From Gautieria morchelliformis (taxonomy: Eukaryota; Basidiomycota; Agaricomycetes; Gomphales; Gomphaceae), in contig WHVA01000363.1 in assembly GCA_015179125.1 (NCBI GenBank), positions 54,827 through 118,826 of the forward strand: 64,000 nt of DNA, given 5' to 3'. Positions within the stretch are counted from its first letter, which is position 1, and each line of letters begins with the position of its first letter. A model generated the notes under the pieces. It ran no database searches. It was not told where the DNA came from and saw only the letters and a list, made by a program, of their open reading frames with translations. Shown piece after piece: positions 50,691 through 62,636 of the stretch. Both the position numbers and the translations under genes were made by a program.

Positions 50691-51241
50691 AGACTGTATA
50701 TGTTTTGATTGCTCACTATGTGCAGTTTTAGCGCCGTAACCGCTTTTCCTGATGAACGGCGTATAACCCTCTAGCACCCGCCACACCTTTCCTCCGCCGC
50801 ACCCGGCCAGTTTACGAATATGTCCGAGTCAATCTTGGAGTAGAAACACGTGGATTGGAAAATATCAACCAAGTCGACAACGGTTTAGGAACCACCGATG
50901 GTCACGCTGCCATTAATTGGAAGGTTTCAGTTATTTATGAGGTCTGTGAATCAACCTCAATACCACCTCCTGCGAGTCTAACCGTCAGCGACAGGCAATT
51001 CGTGATGGAAAAATGCAGGCCACGGTAACAAGACTCTTCAAGAGCGAGGACTGATTGTACCCCTGCAGACCGCTTGGGCCGCTAGAGACATGAGGCATTA
51101 CTTCTACTCGGCTAGGGCCCGTATACTGATATTCCACTATAAAGAGACCAACATATGACATCAAGGCTAGAGTGATCTACGGCTCAGACTGCCTCTTCTC
51201 ATTTGCCTTGCCATCGGTCCCACTGCAGTCTCTGATGGCGG

Positions 51242-51808
51242 ATGATCGCCCAAAATGCCAGCGCGATCCCCAGTGTGAGACTATTATTGCTTGTGCGATC
51301 GCCCCGCCCATCCAGCACGCAGGACGTGAGGACTTGCAGGTCCACCGCCGTAGCGTGGAGTACACAGACCTCCAGTTCCAGGGCGTACCACAATACTTAC
51401 GGCGCGTCCAAGCCCTCAGAGCGGGCCGCCCTTACCGATGACATGCCCACGGACGAACAAGATGGCTTGTCCGAACAGACAGGTTTTCTTTCGGTTTTAC
51501 GCGCTCCGTCTGGCCACGAGAACGAGGCCGCGAACCAGCCGCGCGTCATCCCACTCCCGAGCTCGATGACAGATGCACTCGCCGACTACTTCTCGCTCAC
51601 CACGCCTCAACGCGAAGATCTTCACGAGCATTTTGATGTACGTCATGACGCCGCCACTTCTTTTGGCTCTAGCCGGTTTCGTAGAAGCAATGGCTCAATG
51701 GGTAGCTTGATGCGTGACGCCTGGACTGTCGCTCAGAGGGGCCGATGCTTGACGACAGGCCAAAATGGCTCGGCTCGAGGGATCCGTGACGTGAGCAAAT
51801 GGTCGTAA
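51242..51808 (+). CDS. Hypothetical ORF of the duplicated block, copy 2
   Basis: 188 codons including LPSSMTDALADYFSLTTPQR and EDLHEHFDVRHDAATSFGSS. In copy 1 the first and last parts are separated by the 835-bp segment. It could be an exon of a longer gene. No known domain. Confidence 0.3.
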   Translation: MIAQNASAIPSVRLLLLVRSPRPSSTQDVRTCRSTAVAWSTQTSSSRAYHNTYGASKPSERAALTDDMPTDEQDGLSEQTGFLSVLRAPSGHENEAANQPRVIPLPSSMTDALADYFSLTTPQREDLHEHFDVRHDAATSFGSSRFRRSNGSMGSLMRDAWTVAQRGRCLTTGQNGSARGIRDVSKWS

Positions 51809-52234
51809 TGCTACGGTAGCCGGATATTCTCGGGCTTCTGTGATTGTTCAAAACATTGTTTCTGGATATTCTGGGCTAGAAGCGAGTGTTTACGCCTAGT
51901 GGTTAGTATCAGACACAATTATTGTAATTGCGACTGGACAGAATCGATCTGAACTTGGTCGAATGGTCAACGACTTGTACTGAATTCGCACATTGCCAGG
52001 TATAACACAATCGATAGTATGGTAAGATGGGCGTAATTTCTCCAAATAGGAGTGGATCCGGTGTCCCTTCCTTCTTCCTTTCTATCATTTACATTCAAAT
52101 TTGGATTGATGAGATCATAGCCATCGTATTTGAAACCCAGCCGCTTACCTTGTCAGCTGATCTGTGAGTTGCCGGGTATCAACGCTTTTGACACGATCGG
52201 ATCGGCCTCAAGGTGACATCTGGGGAATGACCCA

Positions 52235-52246
52235 AGATATAAAGGA
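52235..52246 (+). promoter_or_regulatory. TATA-like box of the zinc-finger-like gene
   Basis: GATATAAAGG lies about 40 bp before the start codon at 52279 and is also present in copy 1. Confidence 0.4.
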
Positions 52247-52278
52247 GAAGCGTTCGTTTCCCCTACGCAACGTACTCC

Positions 52279-53900
52279 ATGACATCCCACACAAACGGGC
52301 CATATGCCTCGGATGCCACAGCGTCGAACGCGGGAGTCTACGACACGACCGAGGGACTCGATTATCCCCAGTCATGGCCGATCACCACGACGTCCCAGGT
52401 AGCCGCCTCCGCTCCATTCGAGTTGGCCGGTCCGAGCTACTATGCTCAGACTAGCTCGCCCTACGCACTGGGCCTAGCAGTAGACACCTCAGTCCCCCCA
52501 GGTTGGACCGACAACATCGGTCAACGCTCTGAGTATGTTTCTCGAGGTTTGGTCAGATTGAAGAATAACTTACCTTGCTCACACACAGATACGTCCCGCT
52601 TCCGGCATCAGACAGGTCTGTGCCGCAGGTCCCACCATTTCTAGGCTATCACTTGGCCGCTCAGACACGCTCGGATCACAGGTAGATACAGGCATGCTAT
52701 GTCGCGCTAGAGCAGCATTGACTTTTCTCTCAAGCGGCCAACATGGATGGTGGCATTGCCCACTGCCGGGAGGCAATGTCCCACAGGTTTATGGCTACCC
52801 GACCCCACCGCAGAACAACACATCATTCAGTACTGGCTCAACACATACAGATATTATGTTCGGGGCCGGGCGTCAGGACTTCAATGCTTGTGACCCCGTC
52901 AATAACGAAGAGCCTGGTGGGAATGCTCCTGGGTAGGCACATTGCCATCATGTGATACTAGAATATTACTCAACCTGTTCTTCAGCGGGCAGGAAGGGCT
53001 TTATTACCCGTTGCCGGTCCACGATTATCCTTCGCAACACCAGAGCGATGCATCACTCTCCGGCGGCTCAGGATATCTGCACCAATGTGCGAAGCAGAAA
53101 TTTCTCCACAGATCTGACCTGGTTATAAGGGGTCAAGAGACTGGGCCCACTTTTCCACTCCAATACCGGTCATTTGAATCAGATCCAGCTCACATGGAAT
53201 ATCACAGGTAGGCAGAGATTTTTTGTGTAATAGCACAACTCTGATTTAGTTCTTAAGCGGACAAAAATTTTACCTACCGCAAGGAAATTCACCATACAGC
53301 AATGGTGCACCACCGCATCGGAAAATGTCCCCATATGATAGCGGAGGTAGCGACCATACAGGTGGTGGGCAGCGCATGTACGTGGCTTCCTGTATGTTTG
53401 ACAAATGGAGACATGACACTGACGCACGCTACAGGCCCGCCATCCAAACTCAACATTTCGATTACAACCACGGGATGGCGTGGACCACCACGGCCATCCC
53501 ACCGGCAGCAAATGCCAATTTGGATGTGGCGGGATCCCTGGCGATGCAGCCGTGTCCCGTACCCTCTTCGCCCACTCCAAGCCAACTACCGGAGTCCCCG
53601 GAGGCCGCCGACAATGGCACACCTGGCAATGACACACCTGGCGTTTATAACGTCAGGTTCCAGGCTGACTTGGGGCCCCGCGGTGCAATGAAGGAGAAGG
53701 TGTCGTGCCCCTTCGGGTGCAGAAGATACGGAAAATACGGTGGGCCAAGTGAATTCAAGACGATATATTCACTCCGGACACATCTTGTGAAGAGTTGCCA
53801 GAGGCCAGTAGGTAAACCGGAGACACCGCAGGACGTCTATGTCTTAGCCGAAAGCATCTGGGCAGCAGCTGAAGCTCGAGCAGCAGCTGAAGGAGCTTGA
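52279..53900 (+). CDS. Five-exon gene, Cys/His finger at C-terminus, intact
   Basis: Exons 52279-52532, 52589-52681, 52735-52932, 52986-53207 and 53258-53900, giving 469 aa. All introns are 50-57 nt with GT...AG ends, and all interrupt codons after the second base, so every internal exon is 2-2 symmetric. Three exons start with the same residues after the shared codon: GQHGWWH, GQEGLYYPLP and GQKFYLPQG, which suggests tandem exon duplication. Most of the protein is Tyr/Pro/Ser/Gly-rich and probably disordered (MTSHTNGPYASDATASNAGV). Near the end, KVSCPFGCRRYGKYGGPSEF then SLRTHLVKSC gives C-X3-C-X20-H-X4-C, a degenerate C2H2-like finger. Inference: a nuclear DNA-binding protein of a lineage-specific family. 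Copy 1 is a pseudogene. I do not recognise the family by name. Confidence 0.7.
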
Positions 53901-54498
53901 GCAGAGTCGCCGTCCTGACGCTTTTAGCAAAGATTGATAGGGGGGTTTGTAATGAGCGACTTGGCCATGTGATACCAAAATCATGTGCTGGTAGAAGGCA
54001 CACGTTCCATACCGGGCATGTAAGACTAGAAATTGAGAACCTGACACAATTTAGGCCTCACTGGAGCACAAGATGAGCGATTGAGAGTCGCCGGCAGCCG
54101 CCTCACGCATGTTGCCTCTGATCGATTATCCACCCATACCCAGAATGCTCGAAATCCCTAAAAACAAACCAGATGGATCACACTCAACTCGTCTTCAGAG
54201 CCATTGGCGGTATCTCTGCCAATTCTGCCGTCCATGAAGTACCTTACAGTCGTTTATTCCGACGTTTTAGTATGAAGCTTTAAGGATATCCTGCGTGGAC
54301 GTGCCTGCGATCCATGGAACACACGGTTCTCAAAGCTGTTCCGTAGCCGCCACCTCCGACAGTCTATGCCACTCTATGACGCGGTAGTGTACGACTCCAA
54401 CGACTCCATGGACGGACTCGATTATCCCTAGTTGCGGCCATTAACGACGTCGAAGGCAACTGCCTCCAAGCCATCCTTCCCTTCGAACACTGATGGGT

Positions 54499-54529
54499 GT
54501 GGCTCATACACGCGATGTGTATGAGCCAC
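54499..54529. repeat. 13-bp-arm hairpin, copy 2
   Basis: Identical to 16118-16148. Confidence 0.85.
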
Positions 54530-54860
54530 CAGACTACCAGTGCCGGGTCCGAGTAGATATGTTATGTATCGGCCCTGCCCATCGGACCCAAAGGTTACCA
54601 AATATTCTTGATGTTTCAGGCATGTCTGAGCAGTGGAGTGATGAGGATTCGGGCCCCTATTATGCGGCTGCGGATTCCGCGTCGACCGACAAGGATGACT
54701 GTTCAGCTTATTTGGAAATGTGTCAGCAGACACCATAACGCTGACAGCATCAAGGCGCGAGTTAATCTCCTGGGCTGGACACGCTGAAACGCAAGGCGAA
54801 CCTCGAAAGTGCGTCTGGCACAGCACCGCGCCCATACTACTCGCTTACTTGTATTATAAG

Positions 54861-55393
54861 AGGTCGCAGGATCACCGAAACGTCGTAGACTCTCAATCAG
54901 CAGCGAGGACAGCGGGTCTTCAAGCTATACTTCAGATTCCTCTTCTTCAGATTCTTCCTCGGATTCTAGCTCCTTATCGTCCTCCAGTGATTCTGGTGCA
55001 GAAGATTCAAAGCTACTTCCTAGCTACAAGGTTTCAAATAATACACACCCTAACTCAAAAGGCGTTCCACATGCCATTAGACGGCAAGCTGCGTCTGTCG
55101 TTGTGACGTGAGTTGCTGCGTCTTATTTTGCTGTTAATTGACCTTTCCTTGAAAGTAGCGGTGGCACGCAGCAGCCAACTGTACCGCCGGGCTTGGGGAA
55201 GCCGTCGACGCACTCAAGGAACAAGCGCAGGAAACTAAAACGCAAATATGCCACTGCTCAACCTTCAGCCCAGTCACTTCGGTCCCTCCGACCGACAACC
55301 CGACCGACAACGTCGGTCAAACTCGAGCTAAATTTCGCGCCCTTCATCAGTGACGTTCGGCCACACCCTGGCCAGGTCTGTCCTGTACTGTAG
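54861..55393 (+). CDS. Ser-rich spliced ORF, coilin-like C-terminal part, copy 2
   Basis: Exons 54861-55107 and 55156-55393 with the same 48-nt intron as copy 1. A 12-bp tandem duplication (CGACCGACAACC) adds four codons in frame. The frame is kept in both copies, which supports coding. Confidence 0.4.
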
Positions 55394-55489
55394 TACATAC
55401 CGAGTATCGCATCTTACTCACAGTCGACCTTTGATTCAGATCGAAGCCAGCCTCAAGCACCCTGCTTATCTCATCGTCTCTTGCCTCCT

Positions 55490-56510
55490 CAACAGCATCC
55501 CATGCCGATGAGGTCACCATCGCGGAGGATGCGGACGAGCTCCGACAAGATCGCTATTCACTCTGCACTGCACCCGAATGGATTGGGCCTTGTATCGAGG
55601 ACGTTCTGAGCGCTGTGCGCACTGTCGAAATCGAGTGCAAGTGCATGGTATATCTCCACTACCTCCGTACTCTGAACTTTTCGTTTCAACTACGGATAGT
55701 CCTCTTTTCGATCCATCTACCTCACAAGTGCACCATGGTGGCAACTTCCAGGCGCTTGCTCTTACAACCGCTTTTGAGAAACTCGTCTTGCCATTTACCT
55801 CGCAAAAATATTATCCGCGCAGGCGACGGAAGTACTTAATCCTGCTTTCAGCCAGGGTCTTTCCCCGAGCGTGGCAGCAACAGATCCCAGTTTGAACTAC
55901 CATGCTAAAGCGAGTGTCGTCAATCTGTGGAGATTATTGCTGCCCTTGTCTTGGAGTTCAGGGCATGGATATTGCAATGGTATCCTACGTTAGTGAATTG
56001 GGGTGATTAGCGAGCAACATGGCCACTCATGCACAAAGTGCGGAAATGCACAACCAATCAGTAAGTTTGTATTCAAACTTCAACGCGACTGTTAACCTTG
56101 ACATTGCTTCGCCGCTCGCTGGCATTGATCTCGGGAAGAGCGATGGAAGTCCCAAACATGGCGAGTCCTCTGCTTCTTTCCTATCTAGAGTCGAGGGCCT
56201 CCTACTTATATATCCTGTGCCAAACTCTCGGCCTAAGAGCACTCCAGAAACATTACAATACCACCCTCTCGCTTGCCCTCGGAGGAATTGACGACCCACC
56301 TTGCAACGCATGTTCCCAGTACTGTTATGTCCTCGCTGCACTCTCAGGCGATGACCGCCGTCCTCGGTTCCTTGGACGCAACCACCACCATGGATGCTGT
56401 TCAGCGTCGGAAGACAGCAGCGTCGGCCGCCATAATACTAGCAGTATACTATGGAACAGGAACCTTAATAATAATATCACCTTAAATTCAATAGTGAACA
56501 TTTGACCAAG
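55490..56510 (+). other. Unresolved ORFs of the duplicated block, copy 2
   Basis: Counterpart of 17100-18260 without the 395-bp copy-1 segment. The ORFs 55578-55895 and 56019-56291 keep their wording. No domain recognised. Confidence 0.25.
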
Positions 56511-56821
56511 ATATTGTTATTATTGCTAGTACTACTAGCAGTATCGGATTACCCTATACTACTAAATGATTAATTCATGCTTGTATGCACAGCCGCCATG
56601 GTGTGCTCTTCCAAACTTTCTTCATCATCAAAGGAAACATAATTGTCAACAGCATTCAGTGGTATGCCGGCTGTTACACTAAAGTATCACTGTGAGTCAG
56701 TAGTCATGTTGAAATAGTAAGATAGTATATGGACTTACCGACCCTTATCCCACAAATGTTTCTGCAATGTGATGCAGTCATCCGGATGACTCAATGAGAA
56801 TGCACAAAGGGAGTCCATATA

Positions 56822-59800
56822 AGGTAGAGGACACCCAAAACCAACACCCTTATGTAACACGGGCGTCTACGTCATGTGAGCGCAAAATCCGGCAGGTTGG
56901 AAATTTTTAGTTTTATTTAGTGCGGACCCAGCAGTGCAGTGGTGGGGATTAGGGGGCAAGCCAGTTAACTTATTCACTCTTTTCCTGCCTATTTCAGCTC
57001 CAGTAGTATAGAATTTGGAAGAATCCGATAACCGTGGTATCGCCGGTTAGCCCAGACAGCTTGGGAACCATTTAATCCTTTTCTGTATGCATCAATGAAT
57101 CTTGCAGAACGGTTTGCATACCTTTTCAACATATTAGTACAATTAATATGGAACAAAGCAGTGCTCACCTCAAGATTTGCAAGGGAGGGACAGCATCTAA
57201 ACAAGCCAACATATTTTTTTCCATTTCGTCAATATTGTTGGTCCGGATTGAAGACCTGTAGTGAAGTTTTGCAGCTCCCCAATACTGCTCAATAAAATTC
57301 AATTCACAATGAAATTTTGGGTAGAAGTCGCATATGTGGCTGCGTCCTGTGATATATTCTTCGAGTTGTGATTTCTGTGATGAGAAATCTGGCTGCATGA
57401 AAAGAAGTCGCCGGCAGCAGCAATCTGTGCATCCTGTCTCACATTTGAAGCCATCACACTGTGAACGGAGGCCTTCCGCTGGCTACAGTCCATGCTCTTC
57501 AATTATTTTCTGCATCCCCTTGAACCACCCAGGCATTATTGGATGGTCGTCTGGGTAATATAGGCACTGTGGTGTTCCATTGGCAAACCTGCCGTCTCGC
57601 ATCTTTGGGCCCCCTTTGTGATGTGTCCAAATGGCACGTGGGCCTTTGATCATCTTTCGGGCTGATAGTGCATCTGCGGCTCTCTTCTGATGACTTGGTG
57701 CATTGTCAAACATAAAAAGACCTGTGGACACCCCATTTTTTTTTGATTCAAATATATCCACTGCCTTTTCAACCTGTTGTAGCAGGTCATCAGCACTGAA
57801 CCACCCCTCGTGGCTTTTGCCAGCTTTGAAGACAACCTGTGCCTCACTGTTTTTTTTTGTTTTTGGTAAGTTTGTGCTGTACTCGAACTGAAGACTCACT
57901 CGTCAGAATCTATAAGTTGACCCCATTCTGGGGTAAGAAATTCAGAAACCATAAGGGCCCTTCTCCTTTACGTTCTGGGGTTGCCTTTTCACTGGTGTAT
58001 GTCCATTTTGTTTTCCAACAATTGTTTGCATAAAACATCGACTCATCATGTGTGACAAGGATGATTCAGAAGCAGCCCCCTGGGACAGCAAATCCAACCG
58101 GTTGGGAGATTATCACTCCATCCTTGTCATAGATCACCATTCGTTTTTCATATGTGGCCCATCATTCAAGAAACTTCTTGTGGTAGTCAACAATGTCCTC
58201 CCTTTCATGACCGTCAATGTACATCCCGTTTTTTTTTCACCTGTACCGCCAGTCCAGCTTGTGGAGCCACCTTCTGGCTCTGCGAACAGATATATCCTTA
58301 GTACCCACGTATTCCTGCATCTCATCAGTCTTGAGGAAGTCTACAATATCCTCGGCCTTGATATATCCTTCTTTAGCAACTGACTGTAGCTGTAGCTGGA
58401 TTAATTGCTGTAAGTCCTCATCCTCGAGAATTGAGGAATGATATCGTCCATAACGATGGAGCGGCAGTTTTCCTGTCCGCAGGTACCTGTGGATCCATGT
58501 CCGTACATTCTGCGCATGATAAACACTACAGCCAGCTGCTTTTGCCGCAATCAACGAGGCTTCTCTCCATGTATATGAGAGCTCTGGGTCTAGGTAAAGG
58601 TTCAAAGTCCCTAACATTGAGGTAATCCATGCTCAAAAAAAAACATCCAGGGCTTTGTCTTTGCTCTTGACCGTGATTTTGGCTCTAGCCCGTCGAAGGG
58701 CAGGGAAATCACCCCAGTCCAAGACTCCTAGTGCTTGGTCTGGGCTATTTTTTTCACTGTTGTCATGCAGATCTGCAAGAAGTTCAGAAATACGACTTGC
58801 AGGGAGGGGACTCGGGGTTCTGCTTGCTGACCCCGCATTGTCCACGGCCTCAGAAACTGACAACTCTGAGCTCTAAAACTAAGGTCAAATTCCAACAGTA
58901 AGTGATCTACAAGCTGACTTACATTGCGTGACATTGGAGGTGTAGTATACCGCAGACTCAGAGTGCAAGTCTCCGACTCGTTTTTTGAAAATGCCTCGCG
59001 TGGTTCATCTGAAGAGATGTACGTGGCTTGCACCTCATTTTCTTCCGCTTTCTTGCAAAAGAAGTCAGAAATGAACACCTTCTTCCCAACAGTCCTCATT
59101 TTTTGACATTTTGCAGCCCAGTGTTGCTTTGTCCTCACGCTGTTTCTGGTGTAGTGCTTCTTCCTCTTTCTGCCTGCTTGTTTCATCCTTTCAGCAGTGG
59201 CAGCCACAATTTGAGCTTCTTGTAGTATCTGTGAAAAATGTAAGAGCGCTGCGTCGTTTTTGATCTCTGTGGCGGCTTCCTCATCGTCATCCTCCAGGTC
59301 ATCTTCATCCCACTCTGCAAGCCCTTTATTCTCAAGGATCTGAAACCTCCCAATTATCTCATCATCACCTTCCTCCCACCCATCGTCAGAGTCTTCTTCC
59401 AGGTCTGTAATAAAATCCGAGCTTGAGTCTTCATCCGGCACCTCCTCAATGGTGGTCTTTGTTGACTTCGGCAGTTTTGGCAGGGTCTGGATTCTTTTTT
59501 TCACCGCAGCCGACCTGCAAGGCATTATAGGATCGAGTTTGAGACTGGCAGTGAGCAGGAATGGCGTTGTGTGGCTCAGAAAAATATGTTCAGTGGGATT
59601 AGCCGAGGTCATGTGTTGTCACATGATGCACAAAATTGCGTCCTCTCAGAAAATGTAAAGTGCTGCAAAACACTCAAAACCAATATAGAAATATTAATTT
59701 AATTTTTCTATCACCTGCACATTGTCAAGCTTACTCTACTGTCAGTTTGCAGAATTTCAACAAATTCTCTGCAACAAGTGATAGCCCAATGGAATAGGAA

Positions 59801-59914
59801 AAGATTCTAGCAAAAAGATTTATATTATATGATCAGGCTCGCATCATGTAAGCCATTGTCGACGGTGCCCAAATGCTTATATAATGGGGTGTCGGTTTTG
59901 GGTGTCCTCTACCT
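56822..59914 (-). mobile_element. Tc1/mariner-like transposon with complete ends
   Basis: 3093 bp with ~28-bp TIRs (AGGTAGAGGACACCCAAAAC on both ends, one mismatch within the first 28) and a TA duplication (56820-56821 and 59915-59916). The empty site is in copy 1 at about 18835 (CCATATATGTGG). The insertion is therefore younger than the block duplication. It carries a broken transposase on the minus strand. A fragment of a sister copy is at 27590-28624. Confidence 0.95.
57000..59525 (-). pseudogene. Tc1-like transposase with long acidic N-terminus, frameshifted
   Basis: Start MPCRSAAVKKRIQTLPKLPK at 59525, an acidic region (EEDSDDGWEEGDDE-type), KQAGRKRKKHYTRNSVRTKQ, then a 50-nt intron (58922-58873), SRISELLADLHDNSEKNS and the paired helix-turn-helix part (LNLYLDPELSYTWREASLIA, ARRWLHKLDWRYR). 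The catalytic triad is readable: Asp in VTHDESMFYANN (about 58040), Asp in LFMFDNAPSHQKR (about 57700), and Glu in CELNFIEQYWGAAK (about 57270). Frameshifts at runs of A/T (58637-58645, 58226-58235, 57853) and stops break it. It ends SQAVWANRRYHGYRILP near 57040. The type with an extended N-terminus is frequent in agarics. Confidence 0.85.
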
Positions 59915-60467
59915 TATGTGGTGTAATGTGATCCATAGGTCTTCGCTTCAAGTGTTGGTGCCTTGCCATGATTGGAGGGATCTAGCGTAGCAACTTCTAC
60001 ATCAAGTGAATAATGTATCTATTGCAGTTCAAATTCAGTCATGAAATATAGAGAATGAATATAGAGAATGAAATAACCAACTTAATGCCACACAGGCAAA
60101 ACCAATGACTGGAAGGGTACAGGACAGAATGAATGAGGTGAAGCAGCAGCAAGCGATGTTGTTCCAGTGAATGTGATATGGAGGACAGCCGTCTCTAAAG
60201 AGGGGTGATTAAACCGACCAGTCCTGGCCGGTTTCTAGGAAAGTAATATTGAGGGAATAACATACCGTGAAGATGGAGTCTTACCCCCGTTTGCCCTGTT
60301 ACTATCTCACCCTCTGTGCAGAATCCAACCTGCCTGTAGAGAAAATTGCTGTTCTTTGCCAGGTTCTCAATGATCATCTTTCTGAGCTGTAGGCTTGCGT
60401 ATTGTTCAAGGTGAAATGAAGGGATGATTTGGAGGCCAATCTTTTGCACATGTGCACTGCGCCAAGT

Positions 60468-61477
60468 CAATCCGCAAAACTTCTGACCAATTTTTACAAA
60501 TCAACAACTCTCGGAATCACTTCGGGCAACTTATCTGCTTGCACCCATCCTCTGAGCGAGCACTATGATGGACTCCGAGAAACTTCATGCCGACATCTTA
60601 GCCAATCTGGCATCTGACCCCATTGCCTGCCGGCATCTCGGTGATAGTTCTGACCCAAGATGGATGCAAACCGATGACGGCTTTCTACGCCACGATGGCC
60701 ACATATATGTTCCCGATGCCAACGATCTCCGGCTCTGAGTACTCCAGTACAAACATGACCACGTACTCTCGGTACATTTCGGCCAAAACAAGACCCTTGC
60801 TCTAATCCGCCGGGAAATACACCTGGCCCACAATTCGGTCTTTCATCATTGACTTCTGCAAGTCTTGCACCATTTGCTCCCATTCGAAGTCACAGCATCA
60901 CCGGCCCTATGGCATCCTCAAGCAGCTCCCGATACCTGAGCAACCTTGGAATTCTATCTCCATGGATTTCATTGAGCAGTTGCCAGCATCCTCAGGATTC
61001 ACTGCGATCCTCGTGGTAGTCTGCCGCTTAACCAAGCAGAGCATCTTCATTCCGACGTACGACACAATCACTTCCACCAACATAGCCCGCCTGTTTGTCT
61101 TGCATGTGTTCTCGAAGCACGGTGTCCCAAGCCATGTGACATCGGACCGAGGTTTGGAATTCATATCCCACTTTTTCCGTTCCCTTGGCAAAGCTCTCGA
61201 CATGAACTAGCATTTTACCTCTGGTTATCACCCCGAAGGCGATGGTCAAACTGAACGTGTAAATCAAACTCTTGAACAATATCTCCAGGTATGTTGCAAC
61301 TACCAACAAGACAATTGGTCCGAGTTGCTCCCGCTTGCCAAGTTTGCGTACAATAATGCTCCCAGTGCCACCACCGGCATTTTGCCATTCTTTGCCAACA
61401 AAGGCTACAACCCGAACTTGACAGTTCACCCTGAAAGGGACCTCACTTCCTCTCAGGCCCGAGATAAGGGGAGGTAC
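60468..61477 (+). pseudogene. Gypsy-4 (Gypsy-1-like) integrase relic
   Basis: LHADILANLASDPIACRHLG and TDDGFLRHDGHIYVPDANDL precede the integrase region. The core is readable (MDFIEQLPASSGFTAILVVV, PSHVTSDRGLEFISHFFRSL, SGYHPEGDGQTERVNQTLEQ, NNAPSATTGILPFFANKGYN). It then passes at once from QARD to AAGGGGAGGTAC, a PPT, and the 3' LTR, so the chromodomain end is deleted. Several stops and shifts lie before 60960. Confidence 0.8.
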
Positions 61478-61949
61478 TGTTAAGACCCGTTCCCGATCCG
61501 GACCCGAGGCCTCGGCCTTGGATCTCACTCGGGAACCTTCGGGCTTAACTCAGGTTCCCTATCGTTCATCATTCACCCTGATCCCCTTTCCTAGATAGTC
61601 CTGTTCCATTTCTGATGATCGTCCGTCGACCCTGCTTCCTGCTTGATACGGGCATTGATGCCCTCTTTCCATTCCTTGCAATTAGTATATAAACCCCCCG
61701 TCATGTACGCTAATTCCTCAGTTCTGATATCGACTTAGATTCCTCGTATCTTCCGCTCCTCTGTCTGATCCTGATTTCCAAACTTCGGCTTCCAGCCAAA
61801 TCCATCCCGAATCCATTTCCTGAAATTAGGGCGGAACACTGGAGTGGGTGCAACCTACGAAGTTGAAGCCAAGCCCTCTGTCCTCGAACTTCGGTTAACC
61901 TCAGCTCGGCCCTCGGGTTGAGTCTTAAGTATGACTTACGTTCTTAACA
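61478..61949 (+). repeat. Gypsy-4 3' LTR
   Basis: 472 bp, TGTTAAGACCCG...CTTAACA, with TATATAAACCCCCC at about 61686. Its layout resembles the Gypsy-3 LTR at 39014. The right flank is Gypsy-2-type gag in opposite orientation. Confidence 0.8.
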
Positions 61950-62636
61950 CCTTGGTTGTCTTGTCTAACGGCATGATCCTAATCGCGCTGGATGGTAGGC
62001 AGTTTGATTGTCTGCCATCTCCTCATCCCAATCATAGTATTGTGTGGTTCCGGCTCCCAAGCCTCTGTCAGCTTGCCGTTCCTGTCTTGATCCTCAGCTT
62101 CCTGAGGATCACCCTCCCCCTCTTCAATCTCTTGAAGAGAGGTGTCGATGGGATCCTCCAGATCCTCCTCCTCGTCTTTCCATATGGCTGCTGTCTGTAC
62201 CTTTGGCTTCAGGCGTGGGCAGTTCGCCTTGATGTGACCTGTCTGGCCACATTCAAAGCAGCTTTCACTGCTGTGCGCATTCTGTGCTGGTCTGGGGGAT
62301 GGCCAGACAGCTTTGCAGGTAGCTCAGCTTCACCAAGCTCCCCGATGCCTGAGGCGCTTCGTCTCAGGCGGATGACCTGATTGCGGTGGCCTTGTTGCCA
62401 TAGGCATTCGGAAAGGCCAGCAGGTTTGTTAAAGCCCAGCTTGCTTGTCACAAGCTGTGATGTGATGGCCATTACGGCTGCAGTTTCTGCCCGGCGCATC
62501 CCTTGATTGTACTGGGATGCTTCTCAATCATACGGGCAGCTTCAAAGAGCTGCTCGATTGAGCTGGACTCAGCATTGTAGCCCTTTTGAGGACCTCATTG
62601 TGCAACATATCACGCAATGCTGACAGGAATGTCAAG
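61950..62636 (-). pseudogene. Gypsy-2-type gag relic with zinc knuckle
   Basis: On the minus strand from 62636: NEVL-KGYNAESSSIEQLFEA, then QASGSLVKLSYL, a knuckle reading CGQTGHIKANCP (62235-62260, its first Cys reading as CTCGAATG-like DNA is damaged), and acidic text to 61975. It parallels 23265-23685 and Gypsy-2 41640-42300. Confidence 0.7.

Larger units (their letters stand above)
50912..60372 (+). repeat. Segmental duplication block, copy 2
   Basis: Partner of 12352-19276. It carries the intact zinc-finger-like gene and the 3.1-kb Tc1-like insertion (56822-59914). It runs ~95 bp further into the DUF6532-like exon than copy 1, ending near 60467, where Gypsy-4 sequence begins. Confidence 0.9.
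56620..60467 (-). pseudogene. DUF6532-like gene, copy 2, interrupted by a Tc1-like transposon
   Basis: Minus-strand exons: 60467-60285 (IGLQIIPSFHLEQYASLQLR, FLYRQVGFCTEGEIVTGQTG), then GT, acceptor at 60235 and exon 60234-60090 (GRFNHPSLEMAILHITFTGT), then KAPTLEAKTYGSHYTTYMDS split at 59915/56821 by the transposon, and on to about 56740. The donor after the second exon reads TTAAGT where copy 1 has GTAAGT, so that splice site is also lost. The 5' part is removed by Gypsy-4 at about 60467. Confidence 0.5.
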
